Below, in pieces: positions 39,601 through 42,600 of a DNA stretch of 45,499 bases. The stretch lies in NCBI GenBank assembly GCA_012064415.1, contig SSNU01000296.1, positions 1-45,499 of the forward strand, in the 5' to 3' direction. The stretch comes from Gyrodactylus bullatarudis (taxonomy: Eukaryota; Platyhelminthes; Monogenea; Gyrodactylidea; Gyrodactylidae). Position 1 is the first letter of the stretch, and each line of letters starts with the position of its first letter. The translations under genes and the position numbers were made by a program. The notes beneath the pieces are model-generated. The model had not been told where the DNA came from and made no database searches. It saw only the letters and a program-made list of their open reading frames with translations.

Positions 39601-42600
39601 CAGGAGAGAAGAAATTTCGGCCCACTTGGTTGGAATCGTCCATACGAATTCAATGAGACAGACCTTAGGATTTCAGTTCAACAACTTCAACTATTTCTTG
39701 ATCAGTATGATGTGAGTTTTAAATATCCAAACAAACCATTTATATTATTATTATTGGTTTTTCATCTTATGGGTCGCTATGGCATTCATTTTATGGAATT
39801 TTCAAACTGCCACGCAATTTCTTTCTACGTTTTCACTATTATTATTTTTCTAAAACAATATTTGCTCAGACATGTACAAAAATATAATTTTCAGAATTTG
39901 ACATATTGAAATAACTCAGGTGCCATGGGAAATTTGAATATCATGCAGTATGAGATGATTGTCTTAGTAAGAACGATTCTGATTGGTCAGTGCAACTCAA
40001 ATGTATAGAAGAGCGAAATATGACCTTAAATATATATTCTTTTAATAGCTATAGTATAAGACAGGACTTTTATTTAAAAGTATTATTTTTTGTGTATTTT
40101 GACAATTTACACAAATAAATATGATCCCTAAATCCCCAAATCCGGTTTTCATCTATATTGGGCAATAAAAAATACTTTAATCTCATTGGTTAATTTATGA
40201 GCCAATCAGATTTATTTATGCATGTTTTGCGAAAATTATTTATTATATAGTACTTTTATTTTCCTTTTAGGATCTAACGAATTTCCATCTTAGCAACTCC
40301 ACAAATTTATATTTTTTAGTTTTTCTTTTGTTGAATTTTGGAGATAAGATTCAAAACTATTAATACGGAATCTTTAATTTATTCTACACTAGCGTAATAA
40401 CTTATCTACATTGTAGAATCTACAACTATTATTTTACTAGGTATCAAGAAAAACTTTGTAAAAATTATAATGAACTTTATTGGCAAATTTCGTTACTAAA
40501 TATATATAGAATACTATCAAGTTATACCATCCAAATATTCCCCATTTCTTTCTATAGATTTCTGCCACCTTTCTGGCAGACTATCTATACCCCGTTGACA
40601 AAAACTGAAGGGTTTTTGGTACTCGTTCAGTGAGTCCAAAACATCTAGTTTTGAATTGAAGATTCTGCCCTTCAGATGGTGGTGTAGGGATCTGAAAAAG
40701 TGATAATCTCTTAAAATTCAGTAAAATGGCCTAAGATAAAGAGTGTTTCCTGAAATGTCAACGACCATTTTTGCTTTTCTTGTCCAATAAAAGTGTGGCT
40801 TTTGATTCGTGTTCCAAAAAAAATCTTTAAAATGTTGAGACCTTGATGGGAAAATTTAAATTCCCTGGATACATTTTATAGTTTCACTTTCTTGTGATCC
40901 GATTGAAAAAATCCTTCAAATTCATCTTTGAATTGTGCTTAATTATGTGTGAGTTCATAGAATTATTGCGTAAAAATTTATGGGAAATATTAATTTTTCT
41001 GTAATTTTTTCTTCCTTCTCCTAAAAAGTACTCAATCGTATGCGTAAATAACTGGAATTATAAATCACAAAAGATTTTATTTGAAAGAATTTTCAAAAGT
41101 AAGAAATAGTCATGACAACTCCAGCTGCTACTACTACTACAACTGGTACGGGTAATACTGGCACAACAGGCACAACTGGTACAACAACAACTGGTACAGG
41201 AGGAACAACCCAACCACCTGCAACTAATACAGCAGCCAACGATGATGACAATGATGATGATGAGAAAAAAAGTGAATTTTTCACATCGAAAATGATGTTT
41301 CTATCAGCTATATCTCTATTAGCCGGAATTCACATGAAGAAGAAACAAAAATGTCGAAGATTTGGGCTCTTTTAAAAGATTTCGTTTCGAATTTAAATTT
41401 TTTAGCCTTTCGCAAATATAATTTGTGAATTAAACAAGATATTTTATTCTCTTAGATTAAATCTGGGACCAATTCACATCTGAAATAAAGGCTAGACTAT
41501 CGCTAGACGACTAGCAAAATTGAATAATTTTTATCATTTTAATCTGATTCGGAATCCACAAAAATCTAAACCTTCAAGTTTATCTATAAGAATTGTACAC
41601 ACTTGTGCGAGTTAAAACAATTCTTAAGAAGAAAAGCAGTGCTCAAATGTGGGAAAACATAAATTGATTGGTTAAATTAGAGAATATAGTTACCCCCTTT
41701 ATTTAAGTTTACTTGGATCGTGTTGGAATCTTTTTGCTATAGATGGCTAAGAAAATTCGCCGCAAGGGATGTGTTTTCATTTCATTGATGTTGAAAAGCC
41801 CTTAGTCTCTTTGTCATTCGGATAAATTACTGCAAAACAAGAGAGCCCATTGATTGATAAGTCCATTTGTCTCCTTTGCACTAGAGCACTGCTCAACTGA
41901 AAAAAATGAGTAGATGAGGAAAATTGGTATACCCATAGTTATAAACAGATGCCGGGGAATTCATTGGTACTAATAACTTGGATTGAATAATTACAATAAG
42001 GAATGGAATAGAATTTGTGTGAAAGTTTGCACATAACTGTATCATTTCATTCTGAGACTAAAATTTTTCCTTTTGACTCAATTTGCTCTGTTAAACATAA
42101 GATGAGAAAAATTATATTGAAACTGTTCAATGATACAGTAATAATTTATTACTAATAAATTTTTTTTTCTGAATTTTCAGTCATTTTATCCAAAACATTG
42201 ATGACCAAATTCGATATTCTAGACTAATGAAAATAATTTTAGTAAAAGACTCAATAACATTGAAATCAGCAAATAATTTTTTTCCTCGCCATAAATAAGA
42301 TGTTTATGAGAATTTGGATTTCAGAAGAAAAACTCATCGAGAAAAATTTTAATTTTTGTAGGTTTCATGAATCTAATCTTCATCCCGTCGGACTAAAATT
42401 ATATTTCATAGTTCATAGAAATAAGATCTTATGGATGGTAATTTCGAATAATTTTTGTTTCTTCTATCAGATGGCTCCAACATAAAAAAATTTGGACTAC
42501 TCGCAGTATTTTACTTTTGCCTGTAACTCATTTATACTCAATTAATGTAAATGATCATAGAAAGAAATGAAATCAATCAAATCATTAGATTTATATCTAT

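Noticed and set aside
39712..39909. Continuation of the dynein frame beyond exon 25 to a stop at 39909
   Set aside because: A GTGAGT donor at 39712 joins exactly to exon 26 ([16 protein letters not shown]). The read-through sequence is hydrophobic and not dynein-like.
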